Of a stretch of DNA of 64,000 nt, positions 1 through 10,318 are shown piece after piece. Position 1 is the stretch's first letter. Every line of letters begins with the position of its first letter. The notes under the pieces are model-generated. The model searched no databases. It saw only the letters and a program-made list of their open reading frames with translations, and had not been told where the DNA came from. The stretch covers positions 19,025 to 83,024 of the forward strand of contig JBDHJR010000022.1 of assembly GCA_039586815.1 (NCBI GenBank). The letters are read 5' to 3'. Source of the stretch: WVYX01 sp039586815 (GTDB lineage Bacteria > Gemmatimonadota > Gemmatimonadetes > Gemmatimonadales > GWC2-71-9). The translations under genes were made by a program, and so were the position numbers.

Positions 1-42
1 AGGAGATTTGTGAGCGGGGAAGCTAGTGGGTTTCTGAGCTAC

Positions 43-108
43 GGGGAAGGGGGAACGGTACGACAGTTCCGCGCCACCGTTCCCAGTTCCCCGTTCCCTG
101 TTCCCCCG
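43..108. repeat. Inverted purine/pyrimidine repeat, copy 1
   Basis: A G/A-rich arm (about 43-56) is followed by the core GGTACGACA (57-65) and then by a C/T-rich arm with repeated GTTCCC units (to about 108). The arms are imperfectly complementary, so a hairpin or cruciform is possible. A second copy with the same core lies in opposite orientation at 1233-1300, on the other side of ychF. This copy also sits just downstream of the ychF stop and could serve as its terminator. I see no other copy in the window. Confidence 0.6.
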
Positions 109-117
109 AGATTCGGT

Positions 118-1221
118 CTAGACATTGAATCGGAACAAAAGCACATCCCCATCCCGCACCACGTAGTCCTTGCCCTCGCTGCGGATCGTGCCGTGCTCCC
201 GGGCCACCCTGTACGAGCCCGCCGCGACGAAGTCCTCCACCTGAATCGCCTCGCAGCGGATGAAGCCCTGCTGGAAGTCGGTGTGAATCTGGCCGGCCGC
301 CTCGTAGGCGGTCGCCCCGGCCGGCAGGGTCCAGGCACGGACCTCCTTGTCACCCACGACCGTGAAGAACGTTTCCAGGTCGAGCAGCCGGTAGCACGCG
401 TGGATCAGCCGGTCCAGCCCCGGCTCCTCTACCCCTGCACTCGCCAGGAACTCCGTGCGCTCGTCTCCGTCGAGCTCGGCCAGCTCAGCCTCGAACTTGG
501 CGGAGAAGGCGACCACCTCGGCGCTCTCGTGGTGCTCCCTGGCGGTGGCCGCGAGCATCTCGACCGCCGCCGCGCGCCCCGCGCCCAGGTCGGCCTCGCT
601 CACGTTGGCCGCGTAGAGTACGGGCTTGAGGGTGAGCAGGCCGAGCTGCTCCAGGGTGCGTCGCTGCTGCTCGGTGGTTACGGCGTCGCGGGCTCCGCGC
701 CCGGCGTCCAGCTCCGCGATCACCCGCTCCAGCAGCTCGACCTCGGCCTGTGCCTCCTTGTCGCCCGATCGGGCTAGCTTCTGCGCCCGCTCGCGCTGAT
801 GCTGCGCCACGGCGAGATCGGCCAGTGCGAGCTCCGTCGTGACGATATCGTGGTCCCGCACCGGGTCCACGTCGCCCGTCACGTGGGTGACGTCGGGGTC
901 CTCGAAGCAGCGCACCACGTGCACTACCGCGTGCACGTTGCGGATGTGGGAGAGGAACTGGTTCCCCAGGCCCTCGCCCTTGCTGGCTCCCTCGACCAGG
1001 CCCGCGATGTCGAAGAACTCCACAGCCGCGTGCACGATGCTCTGCTGGCCCACGGTCGCCGCCAGTTGTTCGAGCCGCTCGTCGGGGATGGGAACCACCC
1101 CCACGTTCGGGTCCACGGTGCAGAACGGGTAGTTGGAGGCTGCTGCGCCGGCGTTGGTCAGGGCGTTGAACAGCGTGGACTTGCCGACGTTGGGAAGGCC
1201 GATGATGCCGAGGCGGAGCAT
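118..1221 (-). CDS. ychF: Redox-regulated ribosome-binding ATPase YchF
   Basis: A 367-residue Obg/HflX-superfamily P-loop protein of the YchF/OLA1 family. These bind the ribosome and prefer ATP to GTP. The P-loop GLPNVGKST is at residues 8-16, and a TGS-like domain occupies the C-terminus, ending in the family-typical region around DVLLFRFNV. The length is normal for the family (about 363-370). It is the last gene of the minus-strand prs-rplY-pth-hppA-ychF run, and pth next to ychF is a common bacterial arrangement. It is separated from hppA by about 100 bases containing an inverted repeat, so it may be transcribed semi-independently. Confidence 0.97.
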   Translation of the reverse strand: MLRLGIIGLPNVGKSTLFNALTNAGAAASNYPFCTVDPNVGVVPIPDERLEQLAATVGQQSIVHAAVEFFDIAGLVEGASKGEGLGNQFLSHIRNVHAVVHVVRCFEDPDVTHVTGDVDPVRDHDIVTTELALADLAVAQHQRERAQKLARSGDKEAQAEVELLERVIAELDAGRGARDAVTTEQQRRTLEQLGLLTLKPVLYAANVSEADLGAGRAAAVEMLAATAREHHESAEVVAFSAKFEAELAELDGDERTEFLASAGVEEPGLDRLIHACYRLLDLETFFTVVGDKEVRAWTLPAGATAYEAAGQIHTDFQQGFIRCEAIQVEDFVAAGSYRVAREHGTIRSEGKDYVVRDGDVLLFRFNV

Positions 1222-1232
1222 GGATCTACAGT

Positions 1233-1300
1233 GAAGCGGGAAGGGAGAAGGGGGAAGGGGGTGTGTCGTACCCTTCTCCCTTCCCCCTTCCCGCTTCCCG
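1233..1300. repeat. Inverted purine/pyrimidine repeat, copy 2
   Basis: A G/A-rich arm (1233-1261), the core TGTCGTACC (1264-1272) and a C/T-rich arm (to about 1300). It is the reverse-complement arrangement of the repeat at 43-108: read on the minus strand, the core is again GGTACGACA. The arms can pair over much of their length. It fills the ychF-hppA intergenic gap and may act as a terminator or mRNA-stabilising hairpin for hppA, which is transcribed towards it. Confidence 0.6.
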
Positions 1301-1323
1301 AGGGGTGGTGTGGCGGGCTGCGC

Positions 1324-3373
<2,050 letters not shown>

Positions 3374-3381
<8 letters not shown>

Positions 3382-3958
3382 CTTCGGTTCCTCGTCGGTT
3401 GAATCGATTCATGGCGGTGTCGATGCCCTCGAGCAGCCAGCACTCCACCGCGTCCACGAGCGGCGGCAGCAGATCCGCCAGCGTCGTCATCTCGCCAGGC
3501 TCGAAGTTCGAGGTCACGAACTCCGCCTGGTCGTCCACGTCCTCCGGCAGCGGGCCGATCCCGATGCGCAGCCGCGCGTACTCCTCGGACCCGATCGCCG
3601 CCTCCACACTCTCCAGGCCGTTGTGGCCGCCGGCCGATCCGCGGGCCCGCAGCCGGAAGGTCCCCAGGGGCAGCGCGATGTCGTCGACCAGCACCAGCAA
3701 TTCGGTGGAGGGATCCAGGTCCTGGGCCGAGAGCAGCTGGGCCACGGCCTCGCCGCTCAGGTTCATGTATGTCTGCGGCTTGAATAGCACGAACCGCTGC
3801 CGGCGGTACTTGCCCTCGGCGGCCAGGGCACTGCCCCGGCGCCGGAGCTTGGGGAGTCGCCACTGCTCCGCCAGCACGTCCGCCAGCAAGAAGCCGGCGT
3901 TGTGCCGGGTAACCGCGTACTTCGGACCGGGATTGCCCAGCGCGACGATGGCGCGCAG
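3374..3958 (-). CDS. pth: Peptidyl-tRNA hydrolase, apparent CTG start
   Basis: Recycles peptidyl-tRNA released from stalled ribosomes. The conserved N-terminal motif ALGNPGPKYAVTRHNAGF is complete only if translation begins at CTG 3958: no ATG, GTG or TTG lies between the in-frame rplY stop (3964-3962) and that motif. An AGGAG sequence spans the rplY stop six bases before this CTG. The first ATG (at 3889) would delete the catalytic His/Asn region. The CTG start gives 194 residues, the normal family length. The catalytic NxxH region, DDIALPLG and GSAGGHNGL motifs are present. It lies 3 bases after rplY and overlaps hppA. Confidence 0.93.
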
Positions 3959-3961
3959 TGG

Positions 3962-4657
3962 TTACTCCTGGGGCGTTCCGCCCTCGGGTGCGCCCTCCTC
4001 CGCCTCTTCCCCTTCGGCCTTGGGCTTGCGAATCAGCTCGGGCTCGGCGCCCTCCTCCTCCTCCTCCACGACCTCCGGTACCGCGACCTCCTCCACGCGT
4101 GGCGGGACCACCGTGCAGATGGTCTGGCTCCCGTCCACCAGGATCTCGGCGTTCTCCACGGAGATGTCCGACACGTGCAGCGAGTCGCCGATCTCCAGCG
4201 CATTCACGTCGACCTCGATCTGCTCGGGGATGTGCCGCGGAAGCACGTCGATGGCGATCTCGCGCAGGAACTGCTCCAGCACGCCGCCGGCGTTGCGCAC
4301 GCCTTCGGGCGAGCCCACCATGGCCAGGGGCACGTCGACCGTGATCTTCTCGCCGGCGCGGATCTCGAGGAAATCCACGTGCGTGATCGTCTTTCTAGTG
4401 GGATGCCGCTGGATCTCACGAATCAGGGCCCGCAGGGGCGTGCCGTCTACCGAGAGCTCCACTACGGTGGAGCCCGAGCTGCCCTGCAGCACCTTCTCCA
4501 GATCGGCGCGGTTCAGCGTGAGGGACTGCGTCTCACGACCGGAACCGTACACGACCGCCGGGACCATCCCGGCCTGGCGGAGTTTGCGGGCCGCGCCCTT
4601 GCCGCTGGTACTGCGGCGCTCTGCGGTGACTGTGACCGTCTGTGCCATCTGTGCCAT
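3962..4657 (-). CDS. rplY: 50S ribosomal protein L25/general stress protein Ctc
   Basis: A 231-residue long-form bL25 (TL5/CTC type), which binds 5S rRNA on the large ribosomal subunit. The N-terminal L25 domain (about residues 5-95) contains GKGAARKLR and the VYG segment. The CTC beta domain follows (about 100-190), and then an acidic and proline/glycine-rich tail with a run of Glu residues. The start is ATG at 4657; a second Met three codons on is also possible. It lies between prs and pth, the classical bacterial order. Confidence 0.97.
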   Translation of the reverse strand: MAQMAQTVTVTAERRSTSGKGAARKLRQAGMVPAVVYGSGRETQSLTLNRADLEKVLQGSSGSTVVELSVDGTPLRALIREIQRHPTRKTITHVDFLEIRAGEKITVDVPLAMVGSPEGVRNAGGVLEQFLREIAIDVLPRHIPEQIEVDVNALEIGDSLHVSDISVENAEILVDGSQTICTVVPPRVEEVAVPEVVEEEEEGAEPELIRKPKAEGEEAEEGAPEGGTPQE

Positions 4658-4689
4658 GCTGTCTCGTTGCTACCCTTCTCGAGCTGTGA

Positions 4690-5643
4690 TCAGTCGAACA
4701 GCGAGCTGACCGACTGGTCGCTGTGTGTGAACCGGATCGCCTGCGCCAACAGCGGCGCGATCGACAGCACCGTCAGCTTGTCGAAGCGGCGCTCCTCCGG
4801 TATCTGAATCGTGTTCGTCACCGCCACCTCGGTCACTTCCGAGGAGGACAGGCGGTCCACCGCCGGGCCCGACAGCAGGGCGTGGGAGGCGCAGGCGTAT
4901 ACGTTTCGCGCTCCCAGGCGCCGGAGCGCCATGATACCCTCCGTCATCGTACCTGCAGTGTCGATCATGTCGTCCACCAGCAGGCAGTCGCGGCCGTCCA
5001 CATCGCCCACCACGTTCACGACCTCGGCGATGTTCGCCGACGGGCGCCGCTTGTCGATGATGGCCAGCGAGGCGTCCAACCGCTTCGCGAACCCCCGCGC
5101 CATCTTCGCCGCGCCCACGTCGGGCGCCACCACCACCGGGTCGTGCATTTGCTTCTGCCGGTAGTGCTGCACCAGCACCGGCGCCCCGTACAGGTGGTCC
5201 ACCGGGATGTCGAAGAACCCCTGCAGCTGGTGCTGGTGGAAGTCCAGTCCCAACACCCGCTCCGCGCCGGCCGTGGCGATCACGTTCGCCATCAGCTTCG
5301 CGCTGATGGCCACGCGCGGCTGGTCCTTGCGGTCCTGCCGGGCGTACCCGAAGTACGGGATCACCGCCGTCACCCGGGCAGCGCTCGCCCGCCGGGCCGC
5401 GTCGATCAGGATCAACAACTCGAGCAGGTTCTCGGCCGGCGCATTGGTGGGCTGGACGATGAACACGTCCTGCCCCCGCACGTTCTCGTCGATCTTGACG
5501 AAGATCTCGCCGTCCGCGAACCGCCGGATCGTCACGCGACATAGCGGCTCGTTCAGCTGCACCGCTATCTCCTCGGCCAGGGGGCGGTTCGCCGTCCCGG
5601 CCATCAGTAGCATTTTGCTGCCCGAAAGGGAGATATCGGCCAT
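4690..5643 (-). CDS. prs: Ribose-phosphate pyrophosphokinase
   Basis: Makes PRPP from ribose 5-phosphate and ATP for purine, pyrimidine, His, Trp and NAD synthesis. It is 317 residues, the usual length. Visible features are the flexible-loop and catalytic segment around VVAPDVGAAKMARGFAKRL, the ATP-binding ADGEIFVKIDENVRG region, and the PRPP-binding loop CLLVDDMIDTAGTM. A GAGG Shine-Dalgarno sequence lies about five bases before the ATG. It is the first gene of the prs-rplY-pth-hppA run. Confidence 0.97.
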   Translation of the reverse strand: MADISLSGSKMLLMAGTANRPLAEEIAVQLNEPLCRVTIRRFADGEIFVKIDENVRGQDVFIVQPTNAPAENLLELLILIDAARRASAARVTAVIPYFGYARQDRKDQPRVAISAKLMANVIATAGAERVLGLDFHQHQLQGFFDIPVDHLYGAPVLVQHYRQKQMHDPVVVAPDVGAAKMARGFAKRLDASLAIIDKRRPSANIAEVVNVVGDVDGRDCLLVDDMIDTAGTMTEGIMALRRLGARNVYACASHALLSGPAVDRLSSSEVTEVAVTNTIQIPEERRFDKLTVLSIAPLLAQAIRFTHSDQSVSSLFD

Positions 5644-5709
5644 AAGAGCCTCAAAAACTAGCTAGTTGCAGAACGGAAGCCAACCCGGAGGAGGGGCCCC
5701 GGGGGGTCG

Positions 5710-5991
5710 CTAGCTGGTGGTGAGGTCCTGGTACTGCGGGTGGCGCTCCAGGAAGCCCTGCACGTAGGAGCAGGTGGGAATCACCGCCAGGCCCTGCTCG
5801 CGAGCGATGTCCAGGGCCCGCGACACGAGCTTGCCGGCTATACCCCGACCCCGCAGCTCGTCCGGAACGTAGGTGTGGTGGAAGTTGAGGGTCCTGTCGT
5901 CCGCCGGCCGGTATTTTACGTAGGCCTCGTGTCCGTCTATCTCGGCCACGAACCTCCGTCCGGCCTCGTCGTGCCGTACCTCCAGGCTCAT
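5710..5991 (-). CDS. YjdJ-type GNAT N-acetyltransferase
   Basis: A 93-residue short GNAT of the YjdJ/At1g77540 group (GCN5-related, Acetyltransf_CG type). It contains the family core FHHTYVPDELRGRGIAGKLV, which includes the acetyl-CoA pyrophosphate-binding loop RGRGIAGKL, and ends in the typical CSYVQGFLERHPQY segment. The start was set at ATG 5991 (MSLEVRHDE) because it overlaps the stop codon of the upstream gene by one base (TGATG), which implies coupling. An in-frame upstream Met would add 14 residues overlapping that gene. The acceptor substrate is unknown. Confidence 0.9.
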   Translation of the reverse strand: MSLEVRHDEAGRRFVAEIDGHEAYVKYRPADDRTLNFHHTYVPDELRGRGIAGKLVSRALDIAREQGLAVIPTCSYVQGFLERHPQYQDLTTS

Positions 5992-6386
5992 CACTTGGAG
6001 TCCTTTTCGTCGGCCTCGGCTTCCCCGTCCCACGCCTGGTGGAACCAGGACGTTCTGGGGTCGACTTCCTGGATGCGCACTTCGCTACTGCGGTTGATCA
6101 GTTCGGCCGGGGCCACCCAAAGGTGCGCGTTCCACAGCATGCCCTCGAGCTCGAACGGCTTGAGGTCTTCATCCGCCAGATCCAGCTTCACCTCGAGCAG
6201 CGCGTCGCCCTCGATCCCCTCCTCGTGCCCCAGCGGGCGGTCGGCGAGCCATACGCCGGGGACGACCGCGTCCTCACCGGTCTGGACGTCCTTCAGTCCG
6301 AAGTCCCAGTCGATGTTCTCGAACCCGGATTGCATGATCCTCCGGGCCTCGCCGATCGTCGTGCGGTGGTACAGGACCAAGGTCAT
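5991..6386 (-). CDS. Small unknown protein, possibly ADP-ribosyltransferase-like fold
   Basis: A 131-residue acidic cytosolic protein beginning MTLVLYHRTT. The arrangement YHRTT, then a helix, then GF, then GVWLADRPLG resembles the start of small ADP-ribosyltransferase-like folds (a [H/Y]xRT strand followed by a hydrophobic WLA strand). I cannot identify a catalytic Glu with confidence, so this is only a resemblance. The start at 6386 is chosen over an upstream ATG at 6452, whose extra 22 residues look non-conserved. It is translationally coupled to the GNAT gene downstream. Confidence 0.6.
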   Translation of the reverse strand: MTLVLYHRTTIGEARRIMQSGFENIDWDFGLKDVQTGEDAVVPGVWLADRPLGHEEGIEGDALLEVKLDLADEDLKPFELEGMLWNAHLWVAPAELINRSSEVRIQEVDPRTSWFHQAWDGEAEADEKDSK

Positions 6387-6544
6387 TCCGTCATCGCCTT
6401 CCCGAGTGTCTTTGTAAAGATGGGCACCTGTCCCGCTCCAGGGCAGCCCCATCGCTGCCAGTTCGGCCAGGTGCCCTGTGGGGCACCCTGGCGGCTCCGT
6501 CAGCGGGGCCCGATTATTAGGCTGTGCCGCATCAGGGAGGGGCT

Positions 6545-6805
6545 ATGGCCGAGCAGCTCGTCGGAACGGTAACACACTTCTTCAAAGGGCCAAGTGTGGC
6601 CGTGGTGAAGATCACCGAGGGTGAGATCGCGGTGGGCGACGAAGTCCACTTCGTGGGCCACACCACCGATTTCACCGAGCGTGTGACCTCTATGGAGGTG
6701 GAGCACAAGAAGGTCGAGACCGCGAAGGTGGGGGACGAGATCGCGATCCAGGTGGTGGAGCGCGCCCGGCCGCACGACCAGGTTTACAGGGTCACTCCGG
6801 AGTAG
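6545..6805 (+). CDS. Stand-alone EF-Tu domain-2-like protein
   Basis: An 86-residue beta-barrel protein resembling domain 2 of translational GTPases (EF-Tu/SelB/IF2 type): VGTVTHFF, then VAVVKITEGEIAVGDEVHFVGHTTDF, then MEVEHKKVETAKVGDEIAI. It contains no GTPase domain. Proteins of this kind are usually labelled translation elongation factor-like; their role is not established. The start is ATG 6545, preceded by an AGGGAGGGG Shine-Dalgarno, rather than the ATG seven codons upstream. It is divergent from the preceding minus-strand genes. Confidence 0.85.
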   Translation: MAEQLVGTVTHFFKGPSVAVVKITEGEIAVGDEVHFVGHTTDFTERVTSMEVEHKKVETAKVGDEIAIQVVERARPHDQVYRVTPE

Positions 6806-6911
6806 CCCACCGCACGGCTGCTGCAACCGCGCTCAGCAGCCCTCCGTTTCCCAAGTACTAGAGACCCGGCAGCCCCGCCCGGGGCCGCCGGCCTACCCAG
6901 GAGGAGGGATC

Positions 6912-7382
6912 GTGCAGAGAACGCTTCCACTGGCTGTGGCATGCGCCCTGGCGATCGCCGGGGTCGCGCGGGCACAGACCGCGGCGGATTCGGCGGGCAT
7001 CCGCGCGGCGGCGCTGGACTACATCGAGGGCTGGTACGAGGGAAGCACCGAGCGCATGGAGCGAGCCGTGCATCCCGAGCTGGCCAAGCGGATCGTGATG
7101 GTGACTCCGCAGGCCGGCGGGAGCACCCTGCGCAGCATGACTGCCGCAGACCTGGTGGGGGCGACGGGGGCGGGGTACGGCACTCAGACGCCGGCCGACC
7201 AGCGGCGCACCGACGTGCGCATTCTCGACATCTACGAGAACGTGGCCAGCGTGCGAGTGGACGCGCACGACTGGATCGACTATCTGCACATCGCCCGGTG
7301 GAACGACGGCTGGGTGATCGTGAACGTGCTGTGGGAGCTCACCCCGGAGGCGAAGCAGCGGATGGCTGCCGGGGGTGGCTGA
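6912..7382 (+). CDS. Secreted lumazine-binding/NTF2-like protein
   Basis: 156 residues with a Sec signal peptide (hydrophobic segment to about residue 20, cleavage likely after ARA). The mature part reads IRAAALDYIEGWYEGSTERMERAVHP and ends with WIDYLHIARWNDGWVIVNVLWEL, the hallmark of the putative lumazine-binding family with an NTF2-like cone fold. It probably binds a small ligand in the periplasm; no catalytic residues are evident. A GGAGGAGGG Shine-Dalgarno precedes the start. The next gene begins 10 bases after its stop. Confidence 0.88.
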   Translation: MQRTLPLAVACALAIAGVARAQTAADSAGIRAAALDYIEGWYEGSTERMERAVHPELAKRIVMVTPQAGGSTLRSMTAADLVGATGAGYGTQTPADQRRTDVRILDIYENVASVRVDAHDWIDYLHIARWNDGWVIVNVLWELTPEAKQRMAAGGG

Positions 7383-7392
7383 GCGGGGGCGG

Positions 7393-8391
7393 ATGACGAA
7401 GCCGCAGGGAACATTGCTCCTGAACCGGAGCGACATCACATCACTGCTGGATCTGCAGGACTACCTCCGGGTCGTCGAGGACGCGTTTCGGCTGCACGCC
7501 GAAGGACGGACACTCGAGACCGGCCTGCTCCATGTGGACGCCGTGGACGGCGAGTTCCACGTCAAGGCGGGGGGCTTGAAGGGTGAGCGCACCTACTTCG
7601 CGCTCAAGGTGAACGGCGGGTTCTTCCAGAACCGGGCTCGGTTCGATCTGCCCAACATCCAGGGCACCATCATCCTGTGCGACGGGGAGAGCGGCTACCC
7701 CCTGGCGCTCATGGACTCCACGGCGATCACGCTGGGGCGCACCGGAGCGACCACGGGACTCGCTGCACGACTCATGGCGCGGCAGGGTTCCTCGGTCACG
7801 GCGGTGTGCGGCTGCGGGAATCAGGGCCGCATACAGCTCCGGGCGGTGGCTCACGTCCTGCCCATCCGTGAGGTCTACGCGTGGGACGAGGATCAGGACG
7901 CGGCGCAGGAGTTCGCGGCCGAGATGGCCGGTGAGCTCTCGCTCGAAGTGCGGGCGGTAGCGATGCCCGGTCAGGCGACCCGCCGTGGCGACGTGTGTAT
8001 TACCTGCACGCCGGCTCACGCCCCGTTCGTTAGTGCCGGGATGCTGGCACCGGGCGCCTTCGTGGCCGCCGTGGGAGCCGACAGCCCGGAGAAGCACGAG
8101 GTGGAGCCCGAGCTCCTCGCCTCCGCCACGGTGGTGGTGGACCTGCTGGAGCAGTGTGCGGCGGTGGGCGATCTGCACCACGCCCTGGAGCGCGATCTCA
8201 TGGCGCGGGATGACGTCTATGCCGAGCTGGGTGAGATCGTGGCGGGCCGCAAGCCCGGCCGCCGCTCCGCTGAGGAGATCGTCGTGTTCGACGCCACCGG
8301 CACGGGGCTGCAGGACGCAGCCGGTGCCGCGGCGGCGTACGAGAAGGCCCAGGCGAGAGGGGTGGGGAGCTACTTCGACTTCTTTGCCTGA
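7393..8391 (+). CDS. Ornithine cyclodeaminase/mu-crystallin family protein
   Basis: A 332-residue NAD(P)-dependent enzyme of the ornithine cyclodeaminase/alanine dehydrogenase/ketimine reductase superfamily. The N-terminal substrate domain has FHVKAGGL and YFALKVNGGFF. The Rossmann fold starts at GATTGLAARLMA and contains the dinucleotide-binding motif CGCGNQGR; the C-terminus contains GDLHHAL and DATGTGLQD. The substrate cannot be assigned, as members act on ornithine, alanine or cyclic imines. The start was set at ATG 7393, since the upstream in-frame GTG at 7375 would overlap the previous gene. Confidence 0.9.
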   Translation: MTKPQGTLLLNRSDITSLLDLQDYLRVVEDAFRLHAEGRTLETGLLHVDAVDGEFHVKAGGLKGERTYFALKVNGGFFQNRARFDLPNIQGTIILCDGESGYPLALMDSTAITLGRTGATTGLAARLMARQGSSVTAVCGCGNQGRIQLRAVAHVLPIREVYAWDEDQDAAQEFAAEMAGELSLEVRAVAMPGQATRRGDVCITCTPAHAPFVSAGMLAPGAFVAAVGADSPEKHEVEPELLASATVVVDLLEQCAAVGDLHHALERDLMARDDVYAELGEIVAGRKPGRRSAEEIVVFDATGTGLQDAAGAAAAYEKAQARGVGSYFDFFA

Positions 8392-8395
8392 GGGA

Positions 8396-10318
8396 CTACT
8401 CCAACTGGGCCAGGCGCTCGCCCAACTCGCGGGCCGAGGAAAGCCGTTGTTCCGGCTGCTTGGCCAGGAGCTGCAGGATCAACCCAGACAGCGCCGGTGG
8501 GATGTCGCCGTTGACTTCGTGCGGCGCCGTCGGCTCCTCGCTCAGCATCATTGCCACGAGCGACATCGGTGACTTGGCCGCGAACGGCAGGCTTCCCGTG
8601 AGGCATTCGTAGAGCACCACGCCCACGGCGTAGAGATCGCTGCGCTCGTCCAGCGCCGACTCGGCGAGCAGCTGCTCCGGCGACATGTACGCCGGCGTGC
8701 CTACCGACAGCCCCGTCTCGGTGATCCCCATCGTCGCCTCGCTCAGGCGGGCGATCCCGAAGTCCATCACCTTCAACACCCCGTCGGCGTCGAGCAGCAG
8801 ATTCTGCGGCTTCACGTCGCGGTGGATGACTCCGACGCCGTGCGCCACCTCCAATGCCTGGGCGAGCTGGGAGGCGATCGCGAGCGCGGCCGGCACACCC
8901 AGCCGGCCGCGGCTGTCGATCAGGTGCCGCACCGTCATGCCCTCCACGTACTCCATAGTGAGGTAGTACACTCCCGACCACTCGCCGAAGTCGTGGGTGC
9001 GCACCACGTTGCGGTGGGTGATGCGGCGGGCCAACCGAATTTCCGTCTTGAAGCGCTCGATCAGCGTCGGGTCCACGACCAGCTCGGGGCGCAGCGTCTT
9101 GATGGCGATCTCCTCGTCCAGCTCCAGGTCGCGAGCCCGGTACACTGCCCCCATCGCCCCCTGCCCGAGCGGGGTCGTGATCTGGTAGCGGTCGGCGAAG
9201 CGCTCACTGGTGGGGAGGTTGGCGTGGTCGAGCTGGCTCCCGGCCGATGACGCCCCGTCGCTTGCCGACTCGATCTCGCGGCGCAGGTCCTCTACCTGGC
9301 CCCGCAGGCGGTCCTCGCGGGCCCGTACTTCGGTGGCCATGCGGTCGAACACGCGGGCCAGGCGGCCCAGTTCGTCGTTGCGCCCCGTGGTTTCGGCCAG
9401 GTTGCCGGAGCTGTACGAGCCGGCCTCCACCGCCGACGCGGCGTCGATCACCGAGCGCACCTGCTCCAGGTACTCCATCTCGCGGTCGCGCAGCCGCTTC
9501 TTGTCGAGCGAGGCCGTGATGCGAGCCCGCAGCAGTACCGGGTCGAAGGGCTTGGGCAGGTAGTCTTCGGCTCCGTGCTCGATGCAGCGCACCACGCTCG
9601 ATAGGTCGTCCAGCGCCGAGATCATGATCACGGGAAGGTGGCGCGTCTCGGGCGATTGCTTGAGGCGCTCCAACACCTCGTAACCATCCATTTCGGGCAT
9701 CATGACGTCGAGCAGGACCAGGTCGAACGACCCACCGCTGACCATCTCCAGCGCAACCCTGCCGTTCTCCGCGGACTCCACTGCGTGACCCTGCCGCCTG
9801 AGGCGGCGCTCCAGCAGCACACGGTTGTCCTCCACGTCATCCACGACGAGGATGCGCGCCTGGTCGTCCGCGGGGACCGCGGCATCATCCTCCTCCGCTG
9901 CGGCGGCTGCGGCGGGTGCGTCCGCGGCGCCCTGCGCCACGAGCTTGTCCGCCGCGCTCAGTATGCGGCGCAGGTCGGAGGTGAATTCCTCGTCCTTGCC
10001 GCCGGCCTGCAGCAGCGGGCTGAGCGCGCGTACGATGCGCTGCTGCGGCTCGGCCAGGGACGTGTAGAGTGCCGCGACGTCGGCGCGGCTGACGGAGACG
10101 CCGCCCGAGCTGAGCGTGCCGTTGATGAGCGTGAGCACGTCGCGTGCGGCAACCAGCGTCTGCTCGAGCGCTGCCTTGCCGTCCTGATCGCCGTCGGGCG
10201 CATCCTCGAGCAGCATCTCGGCGTAACCCACGATGTGATTGACCGGTGTACGCAGCTCGTGCCGCAGCTCGGACAGCGCCTGCGGCGTGAGCGTGCCGCT
10301 CCCGCTTGGCTGGCTCAC
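8396..10318 (-). CDS. HisKA-receiver-HAMP-Ser/Thr protein kinase
   Basis: A 640-residue soluble signalling protein with an unusual domain order. Residues 12-70 form a HisKA (DHp) segment with H-box LRHELRTP (His20), but no HATPase domain follows. A receiver lies at about 154-275 (acidic pocket DD160-161, phospho-acceptor Asp204, Lys256). A HAMP-like coiled linker at about 285-345 has no transmembrane segment. A complete Hanks-type kinase fills about 375-640: GQGAMGAVY loop, catalytic IAIK lysine, HRDVKPQN, DFG and GTPAYMSPEQ. The start is GTG 10318, overlapping the upstream receiver gene (GTGA). It is the last gene of a five-gene signalling operon and its likely output. Confidence 0.93.
   Translation of the reverse strand: MSQPSGSGTLTPQALSELRHELRTPVNHIVGYAEMLLEDAPDGDQDGKAALEQTLVAARDVLTLINGTLSSGGVSVSRADVAALYTSLAEPQQRIVRALSPLLQAGGKDEEFTSDLRRILSAADKLVAQGAADAPAAAAAAEEDDAAVPADDQARILVVDDVEDNRVLLERRLRRQGHAVESAENGRVALEMVSGGSFDLVLLDVMMPEMDGYEVLERLKQSPETRHLPVIMISALDDLSSVVRCIEHGAEDYLPKPFDPVLLRARITASLDKKRLRDREMEYLEQVRSVIDAASAVEAGSYSSGNLAETTGRNDELGRLARVFDRMATEVRAREDRLRGQVEDLRREIESASDGASSAGSQLDHANLPTSERFADRYQITTPLGQGAMGAVYRARDLELDEEIAIKTLRPELVVDPTLIERFKTEIRLARRITHRNVVRTHDFGEWSGVYYLTMEYVEGMTVRHLIDSRGRLGVPAALAIASQLAQALEVAHGVGVIHRDVKPQNLLLDADGVLKVMDFGIARLSEATMGITETGLSVGTPAYMSPEQLLAESALDERSDLYAVGVVLYECLTGSLPFAAKSPMSLVAMMLSEEPTAPHEVNGDIPPALSGLILQLLAKQPEQRLSSARELGERLAQLE

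Noticed and set aside
6866..6890. Hairpin between the EF-Tu-like and NTF2-like genes as a terminator
   Set aside because: The stem is interrupted and has no T tract; it is not convincing as a terminator.
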